From Heliopora coerulea (Eukaryota > Cnidaria > Anthozoa > Scleralcyonacea > Helioporidae), in NCBI GenBank assembly GCA_030142905.1, contig JASJOG010000025.1, positions 347,501 to 411,500 on the forward strand: a stretch of 64,000 nucleotides of DNA, read 5' to 3'. A program made the position numbers and the translations under genes. The notes below the pieces were generated by a model. The model was not told where the DNA came from. It searched no databases and worked only from the letters and a program-made list of their open reading frames with translations. This document shows positions 48,201 to 57,100 of the stretch, piece after piece. Positions within the stretch are counted from its first letter, which is position 1. Every line of letters begins with the position of its first letter.

Positions 48201-49906
48201 AGTGAAACATAAAAATATGTACATGCACTATTCTAAAAAATTCATAAGCCTGGTCAGTCAACTCATGTAGTTTCTCACAAGTCATTATTGTTCACCCCTT
48301 TTATAGAAGCAACATATAAGGTATATATATACTGTATATATACATGTAGTATAGTATCATACAGTAAAGTAACAAAGATAATGCATATAATGCCCCCTCT
48401 ACCGACTGGAGGTGCATCCCAGTTATTCGGGCATTTATAAGTTACAAAGTGGCCATTACCGGAGGTATAATTTCAAATGTGGACATATATAAGAATATAC
48501 AATAATAGAACAATATATGTATATATAAATGTAAAATGATGAATGAGTTAACTACAATATGTTGTGGCTTGCCAATTGCATTCTAAATTCCATTGTGAGT
48601 CATGTAAGTAATTTTGTGACCACAGCCAGCATAAGTGGAACATACTATACAGGGACAGCAGAGCCAGGGGGTCTGCAGGGGATGTAGCCTCCCCACTTTT
48701 TTCCAAATGTAATGTTGAAACAACTACACTTTAAAACATTTGTTGTAAAATTTCTAAGAGAAGCATACAAAATGCTATATTTTTATCTCAAGTTCCCCCA
48801 CTCGTAAGTTTGCTCCACCATCCCTACTATCACAGTACATCTATCCCATCCTGACAGATTATATAAAATACAGTAGCCTCCAGTTATCTCAAACCTCCTT
48901 GAGAAACAGAAAATAGTTGGAGAAAATAGAAGTTGGAGATAACAGAGGGTTGAGGAAAGGCACATTTTATTATTTCATTAAAAAGACAGAGAAACTATAA
49001 CTGTATGTTATCCATGATGCATACATTTTATTCTGACATACCATTAACATATGCAACTATAAGCAGACCAAACCTGACTATAAGCAATTCATTTTAAGGA
49101 AATGTACAAAATTAAAAAGAAAACTGTCTACTAGAAGCTAAATATTTGGACTACAGCCCCAAATATAGGAATAACATCAATTTACTGACTAAGGCAAATA
49201 AGTGTCTATTCTGCCTTTAGCAGCAATTTATCAATGTTTTGAGATAGGAACTCTTTGCTTGAAAACAAAGAACAGTCCCACCATTTGATACAGTCAGAAT
49301 GCTATAATATTGAATAAAAATTGGAACTAAAAGTTGAACAGTATTGATCATAAAAAAATCGGGAGTATTATTCAGACCAACAATTTATTTTGTTCTAGTA
49401 AGGAAGATTATTGCCCAGCAGATAGCTTTGAACAGAACCATAACACGAAATGGATTTAAAATGTTTTATTGCTAACGTTTTGTTAATGCGGGTAACATTA
49501 ACATTAACTGTTCAAAGCTATCTGCTGGGCAATAATCTTTCTTATTAGAATTTATTTCATGTTTAGTATATCCCCACTTCCCCAAAGAGGGTGGAGGAAC
49601 TATTCTTAAAATGATCCTTATTTGAAAAGTCATTCGCTTAAATTAGTCCCGAATCGCGATTGAAACCATACTATTTCCTATAAATATACTGTAACTTGGA
49701 GTTTACAGTATGTAGATGAGCTGATAACGGTATAATAATAATCACTAGTCGTCTAAAGATGCAGATAAGGAACTTTCAGTTTCGTAAACAAACTACTTTA
49801 CCTTAGCAGTTACTTTTGGGCCTTTCTTCGCAGAAGCATGATTACTGTACGAAAGTAGGATTAAAAAAATAACAACAGTTACTGAAAAGACACCGAACGC
49901 TTTCAT
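30108..49906 (-). CDS. PPIB-like: Gene B: secreted/ER cyclophilin B-like peptidyl-prolyl isomerase, 6 exons, 208 aa
   Basis: Spliced from 49906-49802, 47768-47655, 40278-40218, 39287-39255, 36143-35959 and 30236-30108 on the minus strand. Exon lengths are 105, 114, 61, 33, 185 and 129 nt, identical to gene A. The product has a signal peptide (about 1-26), then [10 protein letters not shown] and the cyclophilin domain. Arg85, Phe90, Met91, Gln93, Gln141, Phe143, Trp151, Leu152 and His156 are all present, so it should be an active ER prolyl isomerase. An in-frame Met five codons upstream (MKISRMKAF) could also be the start; the inner one aligns with gene A. Divergent from gene C with about 1 kb between start codons. 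Introns 1-5 hold a Penelope-like element, foldback repeats and an antisense R2-like element. Confidence 0.93.
30237..31552. other. Gene B last intron, left part
   Basis: Contains an (AC)n/(GCAC)n microsatellite at 30638-30706 and a short palindromic stretch (TGTATGCGATTTAC...GTAAATCGCATACA, 30966-31005). No coding sequence recognised. Confidence 0.6.
31553..31740. repeat. (GAAA)n purine microsatellite
   Basis: Nearly pure GAAA/GGAA repeats; the phenylalanine/serine-rich open frame on the other strand is an artefact. It lies just before the second R2-like element. Confidence 0.95.
31780..35665 (+). mobile_element. Second R2-like retrotransposon, in gene B intron 5 (antisense to the gene)
   Basis: Leader, a frame broken in several places (32051-35414) and a 3' UTR reaching about 35665, followed by a (GGAA)n run at 35670-35735. 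It belongs to a different lineage from the 3-6 kb element (different N-terminal region), but has the same order of RT then endonuclease. Edges are estimates. Confidence 0.65.
32051..35414 (+). pseudogene. R2-like reverse transcriptase/endonuclease pseudogene, second lineage
   Basis: Pieces: 32051-32746 (N-terminal), 32652-33245, 33200-33390, 33407-34084 (palm) and 34104-35414 (thumb to C-terminus). RT motif A is [13 protein letters not shown], motif [12 protein letters not shown] and motif [10 protein letters not shown], so the catalytic Asp pair is kept. The knuckle [20 protein letters not shown] has lost one zinc ligand (Ser for Cys), and the endonuclease segment reads RPNMAVV...VVECSCP, with Asn and Glu at positions that are Asp in the first element. 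Frameshifts near 32740, 33215 and 34085 and a TGA at 33368 make it inactive. Confidence 0.75.
35959..36143 (-). CDS. PPIB-like: Gene B exon 5
   Basis: [20 protein letters not shown] through [17 protein letters not shown] and [16 protein letters not shown]. The active-site Phe-Phe after Gln is intact. Confidence 0.94.
36530..36605 (-). repeat. Degenerate tRNA-like SINE trace
   Basis: The minus strand reads TAGCTCAATCATTAGAGCGT, then ...AAGGTTCTCGTTCAAACTCC, matching boxes A and B of the tRNA-like unit at 54-56 kb with several changes. Confidence 0.5.
37466..37788 (+). mobile_element. tRNA-derived SINE with (TTTAC)n tail and 13-bp target duplication
   Basis: TAGATTATAATAT is present at 37453-37465 and 37789-37801. 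The head has box A TGGCACAGTGG and box B GGTTCGATTCC, the body includes TACTCCGGTTTCCTCCTG, and the tail is nine TTTAC units. This is a complete retroposed SINE in gene B intron 4. A related copy lies at 58541-58820. Confidence 0.88.
37827..38440. repeat. Probable hAT-derived repeat with ATTAATCG/ATTCGAAATCG palindromes
   Basis: Begins GGGGTGTAACGATTAATCGA and ends among AATCGAAATATTCGAAATCG units. It resembles the MITE at 29464 in composition, but I find no target duplication, so its limits are uncertain. Confidence 0.4.
38735..39180. repeat. Purine-rich GGA/GAA microsatellite
   Basis: Imperfect AGG/AAG/GAA repeats over 440 bp next to gene B exon 4. The Lys/Arg/Glu-rich open frame 38857-39198 is low-complexity, not a gene. 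Confidence 0.9.
39255..39287 (-). CDS. PPIB-like: Gene B exon 4 (33-nt microexon)
   Basis: [11 protein letters not shown], phase 1 at both ends, with the conserved Thr that gene A has lost. Confidence 0.92.
39930..40130. repeat. Small imperfect inverted repeat
   Basis: CTTTTTTATCCCCCTCAAGT (39949 on) pairs with GTTGACCGGGGGATAAAGTA (40086 on), with further matches outside; possibly a decayed foldback element in gene B intron 3. Confidence 0.4.
40218..40278 (-). CDS. PPIB-like: Gene B exon 3
   Basis: [20 protein letters not shown], differing from gene A exon 3 by one residue; it carries the catalytic Arg and the Phe-Met-x-Gln motif. Confidence 0.93.
40965..41332. repeat. Large foldback element, about 150-bp arms
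   Basis: 40968-41113 reads inverted at 41177-41330: for example GCTGCTCATTACCAGAAACT against reversed GCTGTTCATTACCAGAAAAT, and GGGCATTCCATAGCGCCAAC against reversed GGGCATTCTATAGCGCCAAC. The spacer is about 63 bp. No coding capacity; it lies in gene B intron 2. Confidence 0.8.
42516..42935. repeat. Second foldback element, about 145-bp arms
   Basis: Left arm from GAGCAAATGCGGCCAACTGT to ATGGTATGCATATAATATAT; right arm is its inverted copy from ATATATTATATGCATACCAT to ACAGTTGGCCACATTTGCTC. The spacer is about 110 bp. The region 41333-42515 shows only a repeated GGCGTCAGCCAGTGTAAAAT / GCGTTAACCAGAGTAAAATG / GGTGACAGCCAGAGTAAAAT motif at 42025-42185. Confidence 0.8.
43281..43308 (-). ncRNA. 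Hammerhead-like ribozyme core in left Penelope terminal repeat
   Basis: The minus strand reads CTGAGGA, then a GAAAGT...ACTTC helix, then CGAAAC, the CUGANGA...GAAA layout of a hammerhead. Penelope-like elements are known to carry such ribozymes in their terminal repeats. Stem III is short, so activity is not assured. Confidence 0.45.
44076..44456. mobile_element. MITE inserted in the Penelope frame, 6-bp target duplication
   Basis: Ends CAGGGCCCGAAATTTA and, reversed, CAGGGGCCCAAATTAA. CGTCTA is repeated at 44070-44075 and 44457-44462. The sequence left and right joins in frame in the Penelope protein if one copy of the duplication is kept. Confidence 0.75.
44609..44923. mobile_element. Second MITE inserted in the Penelope frame
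   Basis: Ends GGCAAAAAAAATACCTGGGT and, reversed, GGCAAAAAAAAAGAAAAAAA then TTGGGTTACC. GGTAGGGT motifs lie near both ends. The Penelope protein resumes directly after it ([11 protein letters not shown]). Target duplication not clear. Confidence 0.55.
45427..45499 (-). mobile_element. 5'-truncated tRNA-like SINE copy with 13-bp target duplication
   Basis: TTAAATATTCATG flanks both sides (45414-45426, 45500-45512). The 73-bp insert, read on the minus strand, starts within the T-arm (CGATCCCCGTCTGGGGCTCA) and ends GAGCTTGAAGATCATTCATC, the same 3' end as the array at 54498-55767. Confidence 0.85.
46003..46365. repeat. Unclassified insertion in the Penelope frame
   Basis: Penelope sequence stops after INLPYIH (about 46001) and resumes near 46370 ([14 protein letters not shown]). 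The intervening 360 bp has no recognisable coding or terminal structure. Confidence 0.45.
46918..46946 (+). ncRNA. Hammerhead-like ribozyme core in right Penelope terminal repeat
   Basis: CTGAAGA, a GGAAG...TTTTC stem (with G-U pairs) and CGAAAC on the plus strand, mirroring the motif in the left arm. Confidence 0.45.
47005..47654. other. Gene B intron 2, right part
   Basis: An imperfect inverted pair around AAAGCCGGTTCTCCACTTGC (47113) and GCAAGTGGAAAACCGGTTTA (47250) suggests a small foldback repeat with TTCGCGCGAA-like inner ends. Nothing else seen. Confidence 0.4.
47655..47768 (-). CDS. PPIB-like: Gene B exon 2
   Basis: [20 protein letters not shown] through LATHE; phase 0 on both sides, donor GTATGG. 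Confidence 0.92.
47769..49395. other. Gene B intron 1, mostly unremarkable
   Basis: A decayed repeat near 48650-48760 (GGGGTCTGCAGGGGATGTAGCC type) and a GTTATCTCAAACCTCC...GGAGATAACAGAGG pair at 48880-48950, like a pogo-type MITE remnant. A TATATA-rich stretch is at 48315-48350. No coding sequence. Confidence 0.4.
49396..49550. repeat. Hairpin repeat, about 41-bp arms
   Basis: AGATTATTGCCCAGCAGATA followed by GCTTTGAACAG is repeated inverted as CTGTTCAAAGC then TATCTGCTGGGCAATAATCT, about 75 bp apart. Nearly perfect arms; non-coding. Confidence 0.8.
49802..49906 (-). CDS. PPIB-like: Gene B exon 1 (signal peptide)
   Basis: [20 protein letters not shown] followed by [15 protein letters not shown]; a strongly hydrophobic core with a likely cleavage near ASA. 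Donor GTAAAG. Confidence 0.9.
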
Positions 49907-50932
49907 TCTAGAAATTTTCATTTCATTTACAATACACACTTGTGAGACAGCGCAATGGCAGCGGCATCTGCCATAAAAAATGAATCTATTGCACTATGAA
50001 AATAGATTTTGATTTTAAATTTACGAAAATAAAAATAGTAGCTGAAATACAGTTTTGTTGAGTGATATCTTTTATCTAATTTTTATTTTTTATTTTTTCA
50101 TTTTGTTACTCTAAGATTTTTTGTCAAGATTTTCTTAGTCATTTTTAATTCTTTTATTTACAATTTTGCTTATCTGTTTCTGATCACATTTTGCTTCAAT
50201 TGATATCTTATTCCATATTTCTTAATGTTTTTGATGATATTTTTATTTTTCATTAGTTTCTTTTGTTTCTTTCTTCTTTTTTTTCTTTCTTCCTCTCTTT
50301 CTCTTTCCGCTTTCTCTCCTTCTTTCTTTCTTTTTTCTTTGAAATTTTATCTCTTCCTGACCTTCCTGTTAATTTGCTTTTATTTGACAGTAATTTTCTC
50401 TTTCAAGTACCTCAATTAAACCCAGCGTTAATTTCGTACAATAAGATAAGCCGTGAAAATGTTAATTGTCCATCAATTTTATGTAAATTAGTGGGTTGTT
50501 TCAGGGGTGCAACTGGAGTAGGGAGTTGAGGGAGGTTGTGACCCCTGCCCATTTTGTGGGATATCTTGTGTGTGCCCTGTTATCGACAGATTTTTGCCCT
50601 CATTTCCCAAAGCCACTTAGATCTGCTTTACTTGAGATGATCAAAATCACCTCCAGTGGTTCTTGAAATTCTTTTTTGCGCAGTTTTTTCATTTCAGATC
50701 ACTAAGTTCTCATACGTTACAGTGTAAATGCAAATTCAAGGGGACATATCACCCTTTCTATCTTCTCCGCCTCGTCTGATACCTGGTTAATAAATGATTT
50801 TATTGTTTCTTTTATTCATCTCGAACTGTATCCACCCACGTGTCGGTTGACTAGTACTCGCAGCTTCTGATTGGTCCACGCACACGATGTAAAGTCAAAT
50901 TTTGAAAGCAGCAAAGAGGTAGTTCATTCACG
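49907..50932. promoter_or_regulatory. Shared divergent promoter region of genes B and C
   Basis: The start codons of B (minus) and C (plus) are 1,026 bp apart with no other gene between. Contents: an AT-rich, pyrimidine-rich middle (50080-50350) and, near gene C, the ERSE-II motif and a CCACGTG E-box-like word at 50834. I see no ERSE close to gene B. That both promoters lie here is inferred from layout. Confidence 0.6.
50870..50880 (+). promoter_or_regulatory. Perfect ERSE-II motif (ER stress response element)
   Basis: ATTGGTCCACG fits ATTGG-N-CCACG exactly, 53 bp before the gene C start codon. In vertebrates ERSE-II binds NF-Y with ATF6/XBP1 and drives unfolded-protein-response genes. An ER cyclophilin is a sensible target. 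Confidence 0.6.
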
Positions 50933-51130
50933 ATGGCGTTGGAAAAGTATTGTTTGATTTTCTTCCTTTTACTTGCCGGCACATTTGCTGATGAACTTCC
51001 AAAAGTAACGAATAAGTGTTACTTTGACATCACCATCGGTGGAGAGAAGACTGGCAGAATTGTCATTGGCCTGTTCGGGAAAATAGTTCCCAAAACAGTC
51101 GAGAACTTCTATCAACTCTGTACTCATAAG
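50933..51130 (+). CDS. PPIB-like: Gene C exon 1
   Basis: 66 codons: signal peptide, [34 protein letters not shown] and LCTHK; donor GTATTG. The intron found after KVT-x-K in A and B is absent. Confidence 0.95.
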
Positions 51131-54100
51131 GTATTGCATCTTGTTAAATGAATCTCCATTAAATCTGTTGCTACTCGTCCTTAAACTTTGGTAGTCACAG
51201 TCCCATTATGTGTTTGGGCACTTTTCCTGTTTTGTACTCTATTTAGTTACTGTTTTGTTTTTCAAAATGATTTCTGAGCTTGCGAGGATCAGTTCTGAAA
51301 AAAACCAAGAGTGCTTACTCACGTTTAGATCGGTGCAGAGGTGGCAAAATTAGATTTTTTTACTGTAATTAATTATAAATAAAAAATTGCAGCGAACTGA
51401 AGCAGGGATGCAACTGGGAAGGTCGAAGAGCAAGGACGATTATGAAAATCTCGAGAGCCATTCCACTTGGCCACGGAAAATGTGAACAAAAAATCTCTTG
51501 TGCCCACAAATAGGGCAAGGGTTGCAAGCCTCCCATCTGCCCCTTCTTGTTGCATCCCTTTGTTGAGAACTGAAAATTACAAATTATTCTACAAATAAAG
51601 TAATCAATAAGAAATCAATCTTGAAATTAGTTTTCTGTAATTAAATTAAAATGTTATGATGAACTTGAATTCTTTTGCTACAAGTTTGTGAGACCAGTTG
51701 TTAAATTACTGGAAATTTGAAATTAAAGCGATCTTGCAAATGTTTCCAAATTGGTGCACACTTGCTGTTCCAGAAGTTTTGCACACATCAAAACAGCCCT
51801 TGGTTCTCATTCAGTAATGACTATGGTAGTGATGACTATGATACAACCCCATATGCTAAAATATTGTTGCAAAGAGAGTAGGAAAGAAAAGGTTGTGCAA
51901 GCACCTTTTTTCTCACTTGTAATTTTAAATTAAAATGTTATTTTTTTATACAGTAGTTGCAGTACAAACAACTCACTCGTAAAAATAATTTGTGAAATCA
52001 TAAAGTTTTCAAAAAATTCTTGTAGTAATTCATTACAAGTAGTTCAGTGCTGTGTACCTTTGGAGAAGCAGGTTGCTGGTGTAAGTTGTAACTTAAAAGG
52101 AGTGATGCCTAGGCAGTTGTTTATCAAATAGAAACAGCCAAAGGGTTGTGTACTGCCAAAAAATATAAGCAGGGAAAATGAAGTTTCGAGTGAAGGCCCT
52201 TCCCTTCCAACTAAGGGCCTTTACTCTAAACCTCAGTTTCTTGCTTATATCTTTTCGGCAGTACACAACCCTTTGGCTGTTTCTGCTGGTGTAACTGCCT
52301 TAAGGGCTTGACCCTTAAAGTCAGCAGATCACAACAACTCAGTTTTCATTGAGCCAAACATTTCAGATCAGCAATTTAAAAATATTATAAGTCTTGTTTA
52401 ATAAGATTCAGAGAAACTTCTTTAGTCAGAGAGGAAACATTTATAACCTCAAGGCTCAAAATAAATCTTGGAAATCTACCGGTCATTGTGACTGGTAAAA
52501 GATGAAATTTACCAGTCACACATGACTTTTTACCAGTCACATTTGCATTTTTCTTTGTGACCTATAAACTCCACTTTTGTTTGTCTTGGATACAATAGTC
52601 ACAGTCATCACTCATTTTTCAGCACTTTCACTGCTTTTTAGTGGTGTTGTGAAAAAAAAAAACTCACTTGTGCCAGTTGTGCTTGTTTTCTGTTCATGAT
52701 TCACTTTTCGCCAGCAAAAGGATACTCGTACTTCACTTACCATCACTCAGAACATGCCCAACCTGATACTTTTTTTCACTGTAGCCAAGAACACACATTA
52801 CAAATGGTCACTGCATAAACTATGCATGAATATTTTGTGTTTGGAATTTTGGACAACAACAGATGAAACAATTCTCCATAGTGACTAGCAAAGAGCGATG
52901 ATGACTGCTATGTGCCACAATGTATCGCACATTAGAGTCACACTTTAACCTGAGATGCAAGTGTTTCAGCAGGAGGAATTTCTGTAATGCTTGCAGCATT
53001 TTGAGTTGTGAGACACCAGCTTTTTCCCAAAATATACATTTACAACAATAAGGAAAGTAACAATTTCCAAAATAAGAAACTTGATATTATTTGCATTTTT
53101 GGTGAAAAAAAAATTTACCAGTCATGGATGACTGGTAAATCATGATATTTGCTGGCCAAACAGGATAGTTTTACTGGTCAATGACTGGTGACCAGCACTA
53201 ATTCCGAGGCTTCTATAATCTATCCCAAAAAGACAAATACATGTTGGTGTTCAGTTGACATTCATATCCATAATGCTCCTAAGGACAACTAAACATTTAC
53301 TTATAAGGAAAAGTCCAAAAGTGTTGAATAGTCTGTAGTATAGCGGATGCTGAAATTAAATTAACTCTTTAACTCCAAACTGTGCATATACAGCATAGGG
53401 GCAGTTTAATGTATGCAAATAGGATGCATGAACAGATTTCAATACAGGTAGATTGATTAATCTATAATATGTTTTGAAAAATTCAGGAGTGAAAGGATTA
53501 AAAACTATAAAGTATACTGTAGTTAGTTTCCTGTGAGTCACAAGATGTTTAAGTACTCAGAATGACCCTGTTGGCTTTGTTTTCAGTCACTAAAGGACAG
53601 TAAAAGCTAGGGAGAGCAAAAAAATTCACCTGAGAATTTATTTTGTCATGTTAACTCTTGCCAAGGCAAATTCAGAGAAATGAATGTATCAAAAGCATTG
53701 CAGCCATGTAATGTTCTATAACAGCCATGAAGTTGATGACATACTGTAGCTGTAGCAACATCAATGACATATTTCTATAATAAGTGTGTTAAATGCTCTA
53801 GTATATTTTTCTATGTTAACCCATTAAGAAGCAAGGGTGCACTTCAGTGTTTTATTCCAACTAATGCTTGACAATTTTGCTTGTCATAGAGATGAGCCCT
53901 GGGCATTAAAGGGTCAAATTATAAAGACATAATTTTTCCTAAATATAGGAGAACCCTCACATTTTCATTAATATCTTTGTATGTATAATCAAATTGTTAA
54001 ATGTTGTTTTGTAATATCATCATTTGTTAATAGTACTGTAATTTAGATTTTTGTCATTTAATTTCTTCTAATTATTCCGTGGACAGGTTTTTTCCAATGT

Positions 54101-57100
54101 ACTTATTGATAATTGCAATTATAATGTGATAAAGAGTTAAACCTGTGAACAAAAAACAGTGAAACACAACAAATGCTCTCATATCTCAGCACATGTCCTG
54201 CTGCACTCCAACAAAAACATACTGTGTACTGCCATGATAAAATTCCATACATGTGTAGGAATACCAGGACAACAAATTCATTGTATTTGCATTTAGGTAC
54301 ATGTAATATTGAGCACCCCAGGCCACACAGATTCAAGCAAGTCTTGGTGCAAATTCAAATTCAATTGAAACTACCATAAATCCCCTGGCCATTTACATTT
54401 ACACCTGGTCCACAACTTTTGTGCGTAGATTTTGTAGTAGTGTGCAGGTGCTGAGACCAGCATGCATGGAAATGCATGGCATGGCTAAATTAATACAGTT
54501 TGATGTTTAGGAAACATGAGAGCTTGGATATATTGAAGTAGATGAACGATCTTCAAGCTCGATACTCAGAAAATGATATCTGAGCCCCAGACGGGGATCG
54601 AACCCGCAACCTTCTGATGACCGGTTAGACGCTCTAACCATTGAGCTACCGAGACTCAGATGGCGAGCTAAGTTGCAAATTCGATATATATATGTGCGAC
54701 CTAAGCGGAAGCCACTATATATTGATAATGATTGAAGCAGTTTGATGTTTAGGAAACATGAGAGCTTGGATATATTGAAGTAGATGAACGATCTTCAAGC
54801 TCGATACTCAGAAAATGATATCTGAGCCCCAGACGGGGATCGAACCCGCAACCTTCTGATGACCGGTTAGATGCTCTAACCATTGAGCTACCGAGACTCA
54901 GATGGCGAGCTAAGTTGCAAATTCGATATATATATGTGCGACCTAAGCGGAAGCCACTATATATTGATAATGATTGAAGCAGTTTGATGTTTAGGAAACA
55001 TGAGAGCTTGGATATATTGAAGTAGATGAACGATCTTCAAGCTCTTCAAGCATTATCTTCAAGCTCTTCAAGAACGATCTTCAAGCATTATCAATATATA
55101 GTGGCTTCCGCTTAGGTCGCACATATATATATCGAATTTGCAACTTAGCTCGCCATCTGAGTCTCGGTAGCTCAATGGTTAGAGCGTCTAACCGGTCATC
55201 AGAAGGTTGCGGGTTCGATCCCCGTCTGGGGCTCAGATATCATTTTCTGAGTATCGAGCTTGAAGATCGTTCATCTACTTCAATATATCCAAGCTCTCAT
55301 GTTTCCTAAACATCAAACTGCTTCAATCATTATCAATATATAGTGGCTTCCGCTTAGGTCGCACATATATATATCGAATTTGCAACTTAGCTCGCCATCT
55401 GAGTCTCGGTAGCTCAATGGTTAGAGCGTCTAACCGGTCATCAGAAGGTTGCGGGTTCGATCCCCGTCTGGGACTCAGATATCATTTTCTGAGTATCGAG
55501 CTTGAAGATCGTTCATCTACTTCAATATATCCAAGCTCTCATGTTTCCTAAACATCAAACTGCTTCAATCATTATCAATATATAGTGGCTTCCGCTTAGG
55601 TCGCACATATATATATCGAATTTGCAACTTAGCTCGCCATCTGAGTCTCGGTAGCTCAATGGTTAGAGCATCTAACCGGTCATCAGAAGGTTGCGGGTTC
55701 GATCCCCGTCTGGGGCTCAGATATCATTTTCTGAGTATCGAGCTTGAAGATCGTTCATCTACTTCTTTAAATTAATACAATTGGGCACAAGTGTTCAGAA
55801 TTTAGTGCCAGTAAGTCTGAACAGTTTATGCTGTCATACATGTAATATCCCATGCCATGATGAAGAATAGTAACACTGGTCAGCCATTAGGACCCTAAAA
55901 CTGTTGCAGTGTAAGTGGCTGCAAGTCTTTTGAGCTAATTTTTCAAGCTTTCAAACACAGAACAACAGTGACTCCAAAATGTGAAAACATATTTATTGTG
56001 ATTCTGCATTTCAACTAGGTTTTAGTCAATATCAGGAATGCTACTGCTAGTGATGTTACAGCAATATTTATGGAAAGGGGGGAGGAGCTAAATGTTAATT
56101 GAACATGATTAAATCTTTTTAAACCTTAGCACTGTGCTCAAGTTCCAGTTTTTTTCAGTGAACAGCAAGAGATTCTTTGAATAACAATAAGGACCAGTGA
56201 TTAGCTTTGTCTATATTTTACAGTTTTTTAAAATAAACTGCATTATGTTAGTGTTAATAGCTTCATTCCTAAAGGGAGAGGGTTCCATAAGGGACTTGAT
56301 ATACTGAAATTGTTTGCAGGAGTTGATGTGGTTGTGAATTTCAGAATTAGGATTATTAGTATGTTCTTGGAGATGAGTGTATAAACAATGATCTGTTTTG
56401 CCAATACAGGAGACTTGTACAGCCTGTACCACTGAATTTTGGTATTCTGCATGTGTTTAGCTCCTCCCCCCCCTTTCCTTATAAATATCACTGCAACATT
56501 ACTAGCAATAGCATTCCTGATGATGAATAAACCTAGCTGAAATGTAGAATCACAATAAATATGTTTTCACTTTTCAGAGTAACCATTGTTCTGTATTTGA
56601 TCAAAATACTCAGTGGTTTCTGCTATTATTTCAATTATTGTTATAATTCTTTGGCCAACCCCTCATACTCACTCTGACATTCATTGCATTATGCTATCTT
56701 ACAGGACAACACATAAGTTTTTTTCATCTTATAACCAACTCCTCACAGCTTTATTTGATTTTGTTAACTCTTCTTCAGCCAGGATTTGGTTACAAAGGAA
56801 GCAAATTCCATAGAGTTATCCAAGAGTTTATGATTCAAGGTACAGTAAATAATAAATACAGTATGTTTCTAGTGAAAAATAACAGTGGTCGTTTTGAGAA
56901 TTGCATGTATCCTGTATTGCTCTGTCACTATAAGCATTCGATGTACATTACTTACAGTATATGAACTCTGATACACTCCAGGTTGCACTTTAGCCCAAGT
57001 TCCATGCGCATTATCAGAATTCTTTCATTTCCAGACATCTTCTCTTGATAGATAACACCATTTGGCTCTAGCCAAAATTTAATATTAGAATATGTCCATG

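Larger units (their letters stand above)
54498..55767. mobile_element. Palindromic tandem array of five tRNA-like units with 12-bp target duplication
   Basis: TAAATTAATACA occurs at 54486-54497 and 55768-55779. Between them two full 242-bp units (plus a partial) run on the minus strand and three on the plus strand, turning at about 55035-55090. Each unit is a 73-nt tRNA-like head plus a body ending in CTTGAAGATCGTTCATCTAC. The 242-bp spacing is exact in both halves. It lies in gene C intron 1 and looks inserted as one piece. Confidence 0.85.

Noticed and set aside
49880..50200. ERSE or ERSE-II near gene B
   Set aside because: I found no ATTGG/CCACG pair at the right spacing next to the gene B start.
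50225..50529. Phe/Ser-rich open frames in the B/C promoter region
   Set aside because: T/C-rich low complexity, no start context or family match.
54583..55717. Five functional tRNA-Thr genes
   Set aside because: Base 33 is C instead of T, the acceptor has three G-U pairs and the anticodon stem a mismatch; the repeated body and target duplication point to a SINE. They are listed as tRNA-like only.
54498..55767. CRISPR-like regular repeats
   Set aside because: Period is 242 bp with tRNA-like content and an inversion in the middle; there are no short repeats with unique spacers, and the DNA is clearly animal.
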